64,000 nucleotides of DNA from Cavenderia fasciculata (Eukaryota; Evosea; Eumycetozoa; Acytosteliales; Cavenderiaceae), in assembly GCF_000203815.1 (NCBI RefSeq), contig NW_004457729.1, positions 868,674 through 932,673 on the forward strand, read 5' to 3'. The notes below the pieces were generated by a model. It was not told the origin of the DNA and searched no databases. It saw only the letters and a list, made by a program, of their open reading frames with translations. The position numbers were made by a program, and so were the translations under genes. Below are positions 24,561 through 37,138 of this stretch, piece by piece; the first letter of the stretch is position 1; every line of letters starts with the position of its first letter.

Positions 24561-24811
24561 ATCAATATATAGGTAAGTGTCAATTATTTTAATACTATTG
24601 TACAAAAATTTACATTTAATTTTTTTATTATTACCTGTATATATTATAATATATTATATAAAATTTAGCTAGGAACCTTTACATTCCTCTCTTTCTTCTT
24701 AGAGTTTTTAGGCAAACATTATTATTAATAAATATTTTTAGAAAAGATAAATCTTTTAGATGGATTATATCTTTTGTTATTGTATGGTTTGTACATAATT
24801 ATAAATTATAA

Positions 24812-27740
24812 TTATAAATGTCCTCCACCACCATTGAAAAATATTGGAGGTGAATCATCGTTTTGATTATTATTATTATTATTGTGTTGATCATTATAAT
24901 GTTGTTTATCTGGTTGATCATTTCCATTTCCATTTCCATTTTCTTTTTCTTTTTCTTGTTGATTGGTGGATGTACTAGTACAACCATTGTCGACTGATGG
25001 TCTATGTACGAATAAACCCATATCACCTTTTCCTTTAACATCTATAACTTGTTTTTCGAAATCATATTTATCAGATACTAGGTTATAGGTGGTTTCACTG
25101 ACACTAACCCTATCAGGGATACCAAGTGATTCCATTCTACTCGCTAAATTAACTGCATCACCCCATAAATCAAAGGTGAACTTCTTTTTTCCTATTACTC
25201 CTATTACAACATCACCAGTATTTATTCCAACTCTTAAATGAAGGTCATAGCCATATTTTTGATTTACCCTAAAATTTAAATTAAATATTAATATTTATAT
25301 TCTCTAATGTATATATTTACAACCAACTGTTTCTATTATCTATTTTCTTACCTTTTAACACTTTCTAAAATATTTAAAGCAAAATTTAAAGCTTTGTTTG
25401 CATGATATACAGTTCGATCCCTCAGATAGAAATTGATTCCATCACTACTATTACTTTTTCTCATGTCTGGTGAAAAGCCTTCCACTTCGTGCCATGGAAG
25501 TCCGCAAACCACCATGTAGGAATCGCCAATTGTTTTGATTTTCTCCAAGCCCATCGATTCAGAGATATCGTCAAATGTCGAGTATAAACGATTCAACATC
25601 AATACCAAATCCTTGGGGGAATAGGTAGATGAAATCTTTGTGAAATTAACAATGTCTGCAAATATAATCGATACTCCTGAACATTCTTCTGCTACATATA
25701 ATTCTCCTTCTTTCATTTTGTTACTTATTGCTATAATTTAATATTTTAAAAGAAGAAAGTTAAGTTATGGATTAATAATTCAAGGAATGATCTATTTGAT
25801 CTAAAAGTTGGACATACGGATTGGTAAAATTGAATTTAATAATACATCTGATTTCTTTCTTTCAATATCCAATTCAGAAGCCAAAAGAATTAATTTATCT
25901 CTTATTCTTTGATTGGCAAATGAAGTGACTCCAATGATGAGAAAACAGGTAAATAGCGATAGAATGGAAACGGTTAGAGCAATGCTATCCTTGTCGTCGG
26001 CTATAATGAGTCCCTTGTCTACAAATGTGTAGCTGACTGACAACATGCCAACATAATGCATTCCACATACACCCAATCCCATAAACAATCCAGACACTAG
26101 ATGCTGAAGATGTGAAAAGGAGAATGTGGCAATGTTGAGAGACACTATTGATGATATCCATGCAATGATAAACGAGAGAAACACCAGTCCTCTGTTATAA
26201 GACATCATTGCATTCATTTGCATACCGGCCATACCCAAATAATGCATACTAAAAATACCACATGATGTAAAGAAACTTGCCAATATCAACCGTATCACTA
26301 CATTTTGGTTGTATTGTGATGGGTCCAACATCGATGACATTCGTTTCTGTGATTTTAATTCTCGTTTGAGTGTGTTGTTGTCATTGTTGTCATCTAGTTC
26401 AAACAAAGAACTTCCAATCAAAGGCGAGTATTTCCCACTCTGACTATCTTTTCTTTGCTGTTGTTGTTTAATGTCAATGAGCTCATTTATATTTACAATG
26501 TGTTGAATATCACTTTGACTTAATGGTATAATTCCTTTTTTTGGTATCTTTTTCTTATTATTTCCATTATTACCATTATTATTATTATTATTATGATTGT
26601 TATTATTATGATTATTGTTATTATGATTGTTATTATTATTGTTGTTGTTATGATTATTACCATTATTATGATTATTATTATTATTATTATTATTATGATC
26701 ATTTAAATTAATATTATTCAAATTACATTCAAACAATGGTGAGGATGAATGAAAGGGTGAATTACTATTACTATTACTACTACTATTACTATTGCTATTG
26801 GCAGTGTCACCAGACACTAACCGTCTATTGATAATTGGTGAGCTCGTGATCGATGTCGATTGATGATTCAACATTGTCATCTCTATGCAATATGATTGAT
26901 GATCTGACTGTAGTACCGTATTACCATCCAATGAAAATACATTGCCTATTTGTTGTTGTTGTTGACAGTGTTGTTGATGATTATGATCCATATCAATGAT
27001 CATTGATTCCTCTATAGTATTGTATTGTTTTGATTTTCTTCGATTGAGGTAATTCACAATGACTTGTGGTATCTCGACCGTCAACAATAGTAATCCCAAT
27101 CGACATGATAACACTGCCACTGCACCCGAAAGAAAAGTTAACCATTTATCATATGAAACAGGTACATTAAAATGACATGCCATCATTCCAATGAAATGCA
27201 TACTCCTAAAAAATGAAACAAATCCAAAATTAATATTTATATTTATATATTTGTAACAAAGTATGTATGTATTTAATAGTTTCATACCAAATAGTAACAC
27301 CACCAAGTGAAACTGAACCAATTGTTAGGAAAAGTTGTCTAAATATTTTGTTGCTGGTACTTGTCAATTGAGCAAGACATTGGAGTGATGTATAGGACCC
27401 GAGAACTGAGACCAAGTAGGATAACACGATTAATTCTTTAGACCAATATGTGTTGATCTCCATCACTCCTCCTCCAGACCCATCAGCGCTGTCTATTGAA
27501 GGTGTTGCCAAAAAAAAGTCGCCACCGGAAGAAATACTACTATCCATCGTACTAGTATCGATTTGAATTTGGCTAGCATGTTCAAAAACAACAAAAGAAG
27601 GCAGGGAATATGATTTTGTTTGATCTATTATTACCTCCTCTGCCAATCCTCTTGTTGCTACTGTTACTGAAAATGATGAACCGCTTGAAGGTGGCAAAAA
27701 TGATAATAGAATTATTATTAAACCTAATTCCATTGTAATC

Positions 27741-27742
<2 letters not shown>
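24812..27742 (-). CDS. MHYT-domain transmembrane adenylyl cyclase
   Basis: The exons are 27742-27288, 27205-25818, 25730-25352 and 25268-24812, giving 892 residues. A signal-like start is followed by a membrane region with three MHYT-type motifs: WSMHFIGMMACHF (on the first splice junction), FSMHYLGMAGMQM and CGMHYVGMLSVSY. MHYT domains are proposed copper-based gas or redox sensors, best known in bacteria. An insert of roughly 230 residues rich in Asn/His lies between motifs 1 and 2. A short helix leads to LLNSILPIPISNKMK and a class III cyclase domain. Metal ligands Asp640 (FADIVNFT) and Asp684, purine selectors Lys680 (KIKTIGDSY) and Asp774 (TFDLWGD), and Asn781/Arg785 are all present. Lys plus Asp predicts ATP, not GTP, as substrate. 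One chain has both half-sites, so a homodimer is expected. The Met at 27733 is an alternative start. Confidence 0.88.

Positions 27743-27743
<1 letters not shown>

Positions 27744-27802
<59 letters not shown>
27744..27802. repeat. (ATT)n microsatellite just upstream of the cyclase start
   Basis: About 19 ATT units immediately precede the cyclase start codon, so they would lie in its 5' untranslated region or core promoter. Confidence 0.9.
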
Positions 27803-27803
<1 letters not shown>

Positions 27804-27979
27804 ATATTGATTTATAATTGGATCACATAAATAAATAAATATATATATATATGGATAAAGTTGATTAGTTTTAAATTATACAATTGTTAATATTATATTA
27901 TTAGAGTGAGTGATATATTCTACAAAAAGTAAAAAATAACAAAAAAAAGAAGTTGATATTTTGGTATTATTATTTTTAA

Positions 27980-28046
<67 letters not shown>

Positions 28047-28091
28047 TTTGAAGTTGACAACTACAACTACTACTACTACTACTACTACTAC
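27980..28091. repeat. (ATT)n and (ACT)n microsatellites
   Basis: An ATT tract spans 27980-28047. A separate ACT tract of about eight units spans 28067-28091. Confidence 0.88.
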
Positions 28092-28882
28092 TTCTTCTAC
28101 TATAAAAACGATTAAATAAGTTTTTTTTTGATTTTAATGAAAAGATTGAAAAAAATAACAATATAGATGAAAAATGTTAATGGTATCGCGATGATGTTCA
28201 AGATAACATATTAATAAATGGCTAAATTGGTCGTATTATTGTTGTTGTTTCTGTATCCATCGAATGGAGACGATTGTTTATAGAATTGGAATTGGAATTG
28301 GAATTGGTTTTTTAAAATTGAATTGAAAAAGAGAATAAAGCTACAATTGAATTGAACTTACTCCAACAACAATTCGAATATTCTTTAAAAGGTAAAAACC
28401 AAAATTTAAAAATAACCCTTAAAGAAATATAGTTATAGTTTTTTTTACTCGAGTAAACAACAACAACAACAACAATGTACAGTACGAGTTGATGGAGGTG
28501 TAGATGTGAGTGGTTTGATAATAATATTTGGAGGACTCTTTTTTTTTCTCTCTTCTATCCAATCAACAATTCAATTTGAATAGTTTAAATACTACTTTGT
28601 ATTACCGACACCGCCCAAACTAACTCTGCCATGCCATCCATGCCACATTGCCATGCCTCATATGTTGCAATATTCACAACACACACACACAACGTAACGT
28701 ACACTACCCAACACCACCATATATTTACATATAATATATAATGCATACAATGTATATTTTTTTATCTTCTCTTTCTTTCTTGTTGGTTGCGACTGTTAAT
28801 CCTTCCTTTCCTTTCCTTCCCTCCTTGCTACACACTCTTAATATTAATAATAACGATAGATAATAACAATTAAATTAATTAA

Positions 28883-28918
28883 TACTACACATAGAAGATG
28901 AACATGCTATGTGTAGTA
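28883..28918. other. Perfect 12-base inverted repeat (hairpin)
   Basis: TACTACACATAG (28883-28894) is followed by a 12-base loop and then CTATGTGTAGTA (28907-28918), its exact reverse complement. The element lies in spacer about 1.1 kb upstream of the cyclase start. It could form a stable RNA or DNA stem; no function is known. Confidence 0.7.
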
Positions 28919-30586
28919 GCTTTCTCTCGGTTATCACTTTGTGTTGTAGATAATGTTGTGAACAGATAAGATAATGAGGTGGGAAAATGGTGATGCTTTT
29001 CTATTGAATCACACCACCTTTAAAAAGTGTTAAAACAACAACACTCCACAACCATCGCATTTTGGTCGGGTCGTGTGTGTGGAAATATTGAAAAGATTGA
29101 ATGGTGTTGGGGCAGGATGCGTGGGGGGTTCAATCTAATCTTTTTTTCTTTATGGCATCAGGTAAACGAGCAACATGTTGGCTGGCTGTGTTCCAGAACA
29201 AACAATAAATAAATTTTTTGGAAGATCTGAATAACATATTCATGCATGCAAGTCATGTGTAGACTATACTAACTAACTAACTACCTACCTATGTTGGTTG
29301 AAACGAAATTATAAGAGTCGTCTTCTTTGTTCGTTACAATGTCTTCGTCAAACTTATCTGCTTTTTTCTATTTTAAATTTGTGTGTCTGTCTCTCTTGAC
29401 AATAAGTAAATATAAATAAATAAATAAATAAATTAATTTAAAATGATGTGATCTGGAAGTTGGGATGATGAATTAATAGGTTGGTCATGTGTGTGTGTGA
29501 GTGTGGGGGGTTAGGGAGACTCCAACTAACTGTTTTTTTGGTTAAGAGAAAAAACTATACCCGAAACAACATGGAGAGTAGGAGTGTGTTAAGACAAATT
29601 CTTCTGCAATGAAATTCTGTGATCACAATGTATGTCTATATTCGACAGATACCTGGAAAGTGAACTGTGCTGCCTCTGTTTAAGTTTTATCATAGCATCG
29701 CAATTCCTCACCATAATTAATTAATTAAAAATTATTTTAAAAAAGAAAAAAAAAAAAAAATCTTGAAATTCCTCTACCAAAAAGAGTAGGAGAGTATAGT
29801 TTTGAATACCAACCCGGTTCGAGAACTTAAAATAATAGGGATAATATTGTCCATACCCGACATCTAGTACTAGCCATGGCTTGTGTTTCCTCGTCGCCAC
29901 TTTTTGTCAAGCTTCTTCTTTTTTCCCAGTTTAGTTTGAAAAAACAACAGGGTGCACAGCGGGGGTTTCACATATATTAATTAATTACAGTACTGTGTTC
30001 AAGGAATTACAAGCTTGAATAAGAGCCTACATCCCTATTGCGTTGCCTCGTGTTTTGTAAAATGATAAGTGCAATTGTGTGAAAATACATCATCATCTTG
30101 GTGAAAATGGGGTATCAACTACCCACACCAAAATATATTTCGTTTGTTCGTTTGTTCATAGAATGATTGTGTCCTCCTCCTCTACTGTCATTGTAGTTGT
30201 AGTTGTAGTTGGCAACTTGGTGGTTTGATGTTGTTGGCTAAAAAGTTGACAGATCTAATAATCCTTAAATTGTCACTGCCCACCTCCACCATGTTGACAA
30301 CGATAAACTCGTGAGTTGTATGAAATGAAATTCAAGTAAACCAAATCCCAATTCAAAGTTGACGAACTTCTAGACGCTCATTGTTCTTGGATGTTGTGTT
30401 GGTTTGAATTTGAGTAGATGTTTTTAATTGAAGGAAGTGAAGTGAATAAGAAATGATGCCATCATTGAAAGAGAGCGCACCATCCCAACTGTAATCAAAT
30501 ATATGAACTGTCACCTGACGACTTGAGTATTGAAACTGTCCTACCTTATCTATATATATATTCTTTTATACAATATTATAAGTTAT

Positions 30587-31057
30587 TTATTTAGCTGATA
30601 CAAATTCCAAAGGTTCCATCATCGTAATTGAATTGCCTCTAATAACCTATAATTAAACAAAAACAATAAATTAGTTGTCTCTCTCTATCTCTCTCCCCTG
30701 ATATATATGTATGAATGTGTACATACCACCATTCCAATGTTATGTGATTCGGTCGGTGAAATAATCTCTACTGTATCTTTTAAAACTATATTCATAAAAG
30801 TATCGAAACCTCTTAATACTCCAACAACTGTTCTATTGCCATTGAGTCTGACTATATATACGTGTATGTGAGTATGATTGTTAGTAATCTCATCCTTCTA
30901 TCCTCTTCTCACTTCTTCTTCTTATAACTTACCATTCATCTTACGATCTAACAACCTAAAAGTAATAAACAAGTTAGTCATCATAATTATCATTGTCACA
31001 TATCTATATATGTACATACTTTGTAAGATCAGGGTCTTGTGGCTTTCCGAATACCAT
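30587..31057 (-). CDS. snrpG: Small nuclear ribonucleoprotein SmG
   Basis: SmG is one of the seven Sm ring proteins that bind U-snRNAs in the spliceosome. Four small exons, 31057-31020, 30955-30933, 30851-30727 and 30646-30587, join in frame to give 81 residues (human SmG has 76). Sm1 motif residues VRLNGNRTVVGVLRGFDTFMN and Sm2 motif residues NIGMVVIRGNSITMME match the family almost throughout. Exon 2 is only 23 bases. No frame exceeds about 42 codons, so the gene is easily missed. It is convergent with nothing; its upstream neighbour, the cyclophilin, is on the same strand about 195 bases away. Confidence 0.95.
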
Positions 31058-31252
31058 AGTTTTGATATTGTATATATATAAATGAAAAAGATAGATATAA
31101 GATATAAATATAATCAAAAAAAAAAGGTTCATACGGTGATCACCATCGCATTTTCACAAAGTATAATACTTGATGACATTTTTAATAATCGAAAAGTCGT
31201 CAATCATATGACTACAGAGATAATAAGGGTACATTAGTTTATTTAATAGAGA

Positions 31253-31987
31253 TTAGTTTGATAGAGTAGCAGATTGGAGATAATCAAGACTTGGGAAGTT
31301 CTTGAGATAGGCAGCACCTTGACTGTATAGTAATCCTTGGTCGACGTTCTCGCCATAGCCAGAGTAGAATTGTAAGACATTGTTAAAGCCAGAGGTAATC
31401 ATACCAATTGGAATGAACCCTTCTGGATCCAAGAAACTATTGTCACCATAGTTGATAAAGAGTTGGGTGGTTCTGCAACATGCCAACTGTGTTATATGAA
31501 TGAATGGATAAAGGGTATTAAATTAATTTCATTCATTGTCTACTACTTCCTTCTTCTTTGCAAAACTATATATACATACACCTTGACTGTTCATTTCAGC
31601 GGCATAGGTGATTGTTGCAGCTACATTTGATATGCCGACAATCGAGTCTTCTGGGATGGTGATGTTCCACTTTTGTGATACAGCAGGGTCACTTGCAATA
31701 CCCCATTGTGCAACGAATGGTCTTGGTTGATCAATGACACGGAAGAATGCATTGTCATTGTAATAACCAGCTTGAATAAGAGTATAGAAATGATCAACTC
31801 CATAAGGAGCCCATGATCTATTAAAGGTGGCACTAAAACTACCCTTGGTAGTGGTGAATGCTACGACAAATGTATCTGGTGCTGTGAGTGGTTGGTATGA
31901 CTCGTCTACCTCGACTTGTAATGTGTCACCATTGACAACACCCAATAACAATAAAAGTAATGCTGTTATAAAGATAATGATCTTCAT
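31253..31987 (-). CDS. Secretory-pathway cyclophilin-type peptidyl-prolyl isomerase
   Basis: Exons 31987-31580 and 31486-31253 join in phase to give 213 residues. Residues 1-20 form a signal peptide (KIIIFITALLLLLLGVVNG). The cyclophilin fold shows TTKGSFSATFNRSWAPYGVDHFYTL, the active-site strand FFRVIDQPRPFVAQWG (Arg and Gln of the catalytic site kept, the usual FMxQ read as FVAQ) and CRTTQLFINYGDN. Cyclophilins catalyse proline cis-trans isomerisation; this one should act in the ER or outside the cell. The form resembles bacterial-type divergent cyclophilins more than CypA. Activity is likely but the changed residues leave some doubt. Confidence 0.87.
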
Positions 31988-32533
31988 TTTTCGTATATAT
32001 ACAATAATAATAATAAATAATCTATCGGATGATTAATGATCATTGTCAGTGAAACTAGTTAAAAAAATAAATAAAAAAGAAATAATAATAATATCTATCT
32101 ACTCAAACTCACAGACAATATCATTCATATATGAGAGAGTGTTGGTGATACTATAATATAATAATATCAATATTGAAGTTTAATTATTGGTAACCTTAAG
32201 AGTATTTAGTACAAAGTATGACTTAGTCAACAAGGACAGACCCTTCGCACCAGTGAAAGAGCAAAAGATTTTTCTTGTTCATTTTGAGGACTTTGGCTCA
32301 AAAAGCTTTTCATTCAATTTATCTATCTGTCTGTCTGTTTATATCTATCTTATCTCTATCTTTGTTCAATACAATACAATACAGATACAGAGTTATATCA
32401 ATAATATCTTCACAGTAAAGGTTAACAGAACGAGAAACAAACCGAAGATAGTTTGGAGGATAGTTGGTAGTTGATAAAATATAGTTATATAGAGTAGTTG
32501 GTAGTTAATAGTTTAGTAGACATAAAGAGAAAC
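31988..32533. other. Divergent spacer between the cyclophilin and WASHC4 genes
   Basis: This 546-base region must contain both promoters. It is A+T-rich with a CTGT/TATC repeat at 32325-32350 and AATAC repeats at 32367-32384. No gene was recognised. Confidence 0.55.
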
Positions 32534-35500
32534 ATGTCAACTTCATTTACTACAAATGATGAATACCAATTTGATGCATTCGAAGATGGTTCTTCAAGTA
32601 TGTTGTTTGTTTGTTTGTTTGTTTGTTAGAAGAGTATACTTTTAGTTCTAACTTTTCATTGATTCTATTATTACTTTTCTATTTTTATTAGAATTGGTTG
32701 GAGAACAACAATTAACAAAATTAAATCAATTTGCTGTTGATTATGCACAACAGATTTGGAAGATTGAAGAAGCATTGGATGAATCGATCAATGAATCGTC
32801 TGATTTTAATGTGGATCCCGTGTCATTGTACATTCGACCATACGAGCAACAAGACATTATAGAGTTGATCAAGACCGAGCACAAGATCTTTAACAAGGTG
32901 ATGCTCGTCTTTGCATCGTTGTGCAATCAGGTGCGTATCGTCAAGGAGACGGCTGAACTGCGTTTCTACCAGCCACTCATTGTGTTTGGCGAGATTACTG
33001 GTGAGGCAAGTGAGGGTGACGTGCAAGAAGAGGTGGCTCGTCTGCTACCATTCATGATTGATCTGTCGGCACTGGTCAACCGATGCTACAGCATTGCACG
33101 TAACTTTGTGTCACAATTGGCGTCGATCTATCAGTCGTCGCCAACCACCTACACCAAGTTCTTTAAAAACACGCATCTCCAAACTGTGTTTTATTCAATG
33201 GCCGACTTGTTTGCCGTTCTGATCACATTGGACCAGATCATTGTCAACAACCAGGCACTTGACTCTGCATGGGGACGTTACCAACGTATGGTCAAGAGTG
33301 TGCGTGCCGAGCCGGGCAAATACGGCGTTGCCGAAGAAGAGAAGCTTTGGCAGCTCGAGAAGCTCCTCCTCTCACTCAAGGGACAGTTGTTGGAAGGTTA
33401 TATCTTCCAGACTTGCGTGCAACAAGAGTTTGACTTCCCAGGTGTCGTCGATGTACGTCAAAACAAGCCGCTCAAGGCCGAGTTTGTGCACAACCTCAAG
33501 GCCATCTTTGGCATGCTCCAAGCCAAGATGATGGACCCGTCCGAACTGTACCTGCGCGAGCGTTTCCCCGGCATGATGGGTCTCTACACATTCTACGTGT
33601 CCATCTTTAAAGATATTACCGACAAGTCATTCTTTAAGCAGATCTGGGAGCTCATTAAAAAGGTGCCAATGATCTCCATCTACAACAATGTCTTTTGGTA
33701 CCCCGCTGACTTTATTTTCAAGCTTATGCCCGGTATGATGAAGATTATCGGTACCGTCGACGTTGTCGGTATTCGTCGCGAGTACCTCAAGGTTGTAGAT
33801 CGTGAGTTTGCCGGTCGTGTCAAATCCTACTATCTTCAAGTCAGTCGCTGGATGGTACGTATGGAGTCAAGCAACCTCAACCGCGGTACCACCTTTTGGG
33901 ATGCCAATCTATCACGTATCGGTCAGATTATCCAAGGTGTTCTCCTCTCCTACCACATTAGTCATCTCTTCAAGACCATGATTGGATTGCACATGAACCT
34001 TACTGCACCACTCAAACCATCAGATGTACGTCGTCTCTTCCAGTGTGCCGAGATGCTCAAAGCCATCCAAGGAACATTCCATCGTCGTTCTTCTATGATC
34101 TCTGCTCACATCTCACTCATGACTCAACACTTGACAACCATCATCAACAACAAATTGGATATCGTCCGTAATAGATATACTGGTAAATCAAGTTATTCCG
34201 ACACCGAGTTGGATGTTATCATGGCTCTCACTTTAACATCTGATTTACTTTGTGGTGTTGCAACTCCAGAACGTATCCTAATCATGAAATTATGTTTAAA
34301 TGTTATTTATCAAGCTGTATGTAACAAGATATACAAATATATATTGGATTGGGGTTCTAACCTTTATTTTATTTTATTCTAGAATTATTTAAAGGATCAA
34401 GATATTGAAGATCTTAGACTTCATATTAAAAGACTTGAATTTATTTCAGATATTCACAATCAAATTAGAAAAGTTTGTGATTGTTCATTATTATTTTGGG
34501 CTCGTGATCTTTTCCCAACTTATCTTCAATTTATTTATGAAAATCCAAATCAAGCTTCAAGTATTCAAGTATGTAAACTAAAAAACAAAAACAAAAAAGA
34601 AGATTATTATTATTTACATTTTCTTATTTTATTTTCCTCTTTTTTTAAGTATGCATTAACTGGTATGAAGGATGTTGTATCAATTTTAGAAAAAGCAATT
34701 CATGTTGAAGATCCAAACAAATTAATTGAACTTTATAGAATTGAATTGGAAGATTTAATGGAAAAGTTTATTATCCAACCATTAGGAAAAGACATTGAAA
34801 CCGATCTTCGTCTTCGTATTCATAGTTTCCTCAATGTCGCTGAAAAGGATCCATTCAAGAGTGGTATCAAAGAGTTTGGTAAATTCCTCGAACTCAAGCC
34901 ACTACGTTTCTTTGACAAGACTATCGATATCAAAGCACGTATTGCTCATTACCTCGATTCCACCTTTTACAACTTGAATACTGTAGCTCTATTTGATTGG
35001 AAGACTTACTCTGAAATGAGAAATATGGCTTTCTACAAATATGGTTTAAATCTTTTAGAAGTTCATTTACCTGGTGCTACTCTTGAACAAGTAAGAGAAA
35101 AAACAAACAAAAAAAAAACAAAAAAAAAGAGATATAACACAAATGTATATTTATATATATTAATAACTTTTTATTCTTTTTTTTTAGGGTTTAGATGTTT
35201 TAGAAATTATGAGAAATATTCATATTTTTGTAGCAAGATACAATTATAATTTAAATAATCAAATTTTCATTCAAAGATCATCGAATAGTAAAACACTCAA
35301 TACTATCAATATTACACATGTTGCCAATTCAATCCGTACTCATGGTGCTGGTATTATGGACACAACCGTCAACTTTGCTTTCCAATTTTTAAAGCAAAAG
35401 TTTTCAATCTTTTCAGAATTCTTGTTTGATGATCAAATTAAATCAAGATTATATAAAAATTTAAAGTATGTAAAAAGAAAAAGAAAAAAAAAAAGAAAGA

Positions 35501-36362
35501 AAGAAAGAAAAAGAAGAATATATATATCTAATCTCTCATTTCATTTAATTTAAATTTCTTTAGGTACTTTAGAGAAAACAAAGAAAAATTAGATAATATG
35601 TATCCATTTGATTTGGCAGTTGAATTTGAAAAGGATATTCGTCAATTGGGTCTTACTGAAGCAGGTCTCAGTTTCTTGGATCAATTTAGAATTTTAATTA
35701 CTCATATTGGTAATGCCATGGGTTACATTCGTCTTGTTAGATCTGGTGGTCAACAATACTGCAGTAATGCCATTCGATTTGTACCCGATCTCAAAAAGAT
35801 CCCCAACTTTGAAGAGTTGATCAAGATGCATCCGCTCTCTGCCGAGACAATGGAGTCGAGCAAGAACCTCGACAATGTCATCCAAAACCTCGCATCCAAC
35901 GTGTCGGATGGTACCGAGTACTTTAAGTTGCTCGTCGACGTCTTTTCGACGGCGTTGCGTAGTGTCAACAACCAACATCTCAACAACTTTTATGCCATCG
36001 TACCACCCCTCACCATCAACTACATCGACCACATCATCAACGCCAAGGACAAGCTCTTTAAAAAGAGCAAGGCAATCGGTGCCGAGAGTCTCCAGTTTAC
36101 CGACGACGGTTTTGCCATTGGTTTGGCATACATCCTCAAGCTACTCGATCAAAACAAGCAGTTTGACTCGTTGCACTGGTTCGAACGTATCCAAAAGAAG
36201 TACGAAGACGATCAAAGAAATATCTTGGCAGAGTCACAAGCCAGAGGCATGAAGGAAGATCAAAATCAATTGTCTGTTAAAAAGGTCAGATCTCTTCAAA
36301 CCGAATTTGAATTATTCAAATATTCATTCTCTGGTGCTAGAATCTTTTTCAAAGGTGATTAA
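32534..36362 (+). CDS. washc4: WASH complex subunit 4 (SWIP/KIAA1033) homologue
   Basis: SWIP is a helical scaffold of the pentameric WASH complex that drives Arp2/3 actin assembly on endosomes; in Dictyostelium, WASH retrieves V-ATPase from maturing lysosomes. Exons 32534-32597, 32692-34316, 34383-34568, 34650-35090, 35188-35465 and 35564-36362 join in frame to give 1130 residues, against about 1173 in human. The whole length aligns by eye. Diagnostic blocks are [28 protein letters not shown]-like [70 protein letters not shown] and [12 protein letters not shown], then [19 protein letters not shown]. The acidic tail of the human protein is missing. The first exon encodes a short acidic N-terminus. 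Confidence 0.96.
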
Positions 36363-37138
36363 ATATGATATGATTTGATTTGATTGGATAGGAGGATTAG
36401 ATACATACATCCCTAACCGTCACATATGATATCCTAGCCATAGTCAACTTCACCAACCTCACACACACACATCTCATCATCACCAACCCCAATCAACACA
36501 TCAAACCCAATTTTTTTTACACAATACAACATACACCTACATTACACCTAACCTATCACAATACTACTAATAAAATAATTATTATATATATTATATTAAA
36601 CAAAAAGATGGAATCGGATAGTAGTAGTATATTCATCATCTCAAACCCCCCTAAATTCTATTGAAATTCCAAATGGAATTATCGTTCATCCCCATACATA
36701 CACTCTCGATTCTTGTTGTGTAAGGAGTGTTTTCTCTCTCTCACTCTCATTGATAGCAGCAAAATTACACCACAACTCGTACAAACACACATAATTTCAT
36801 CCTAAAACAGCAAATATCGATACATTTATTACACACACTCAAGCAGATTTAATTGTAAAGGGATGAGTTATTATTCCGAAAAACACCCTCCCTCTTCCTC
36901 TATGTACGTATCCATTTACCAATGAATAACGTTCCAATTTTAGATAATGTAATATTCAATTTTGATTTCCATATTCATCCTGCGCGCTCATTTTTTGTCC
37001 GCCTACCATTGTTCAGCAACTGCACTGCACAACAGTATTTAATTAACTTGTCATCTGTTCCAATATCACAACTCATTAGTTTAGTTTATTTACTTCAATA
37101 TCAACAACAACAACTACACAAATAGTATTTATAAAAAA
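36363..37138. other. Intergenic region downstream of WASHC4
   Basis: This spacer contains CA-rich stretches (36460-36560), a (CT)n patch and A+T-rich sequence. Its right half is the promoter of the small secreted protein gene. No coding or RNA gene was recognised. Confidence 0.55.

Larger units (their letters stand above)
27743..30586. other. 2.84 kb spacer upstream of the cyclase gene
   Basis: This long A+T-rich region lies between the adenylyl cyclase start and the SmG 3' end, both on the minus strand. It carries three trinucleotide microsatellites near the cyclase, a perfect 12-base hairpin at 28883-28918, a (CA)n run near 28680 and homopurine/homopyrimidine tracts. Short open frames have no family resemblance. 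It is probably a promoter region and may hide non-coding RNA genes. Confidence 0.5.

Noticed and set aside
26520-26702. An Ile-rich minus-strand frame within the cyclase gene
   Set aside because: It is an out-of-frame reading of the AAT/CAT repeats that encode the Asn/His insert.
29812-29826. A GGTTCGAG-like tRNA T-loop
   Set aside because: No A-box, acceptor stem or anticodon arm can be folded upstream, and the bases after GGTTCGA do not complete a B-box.
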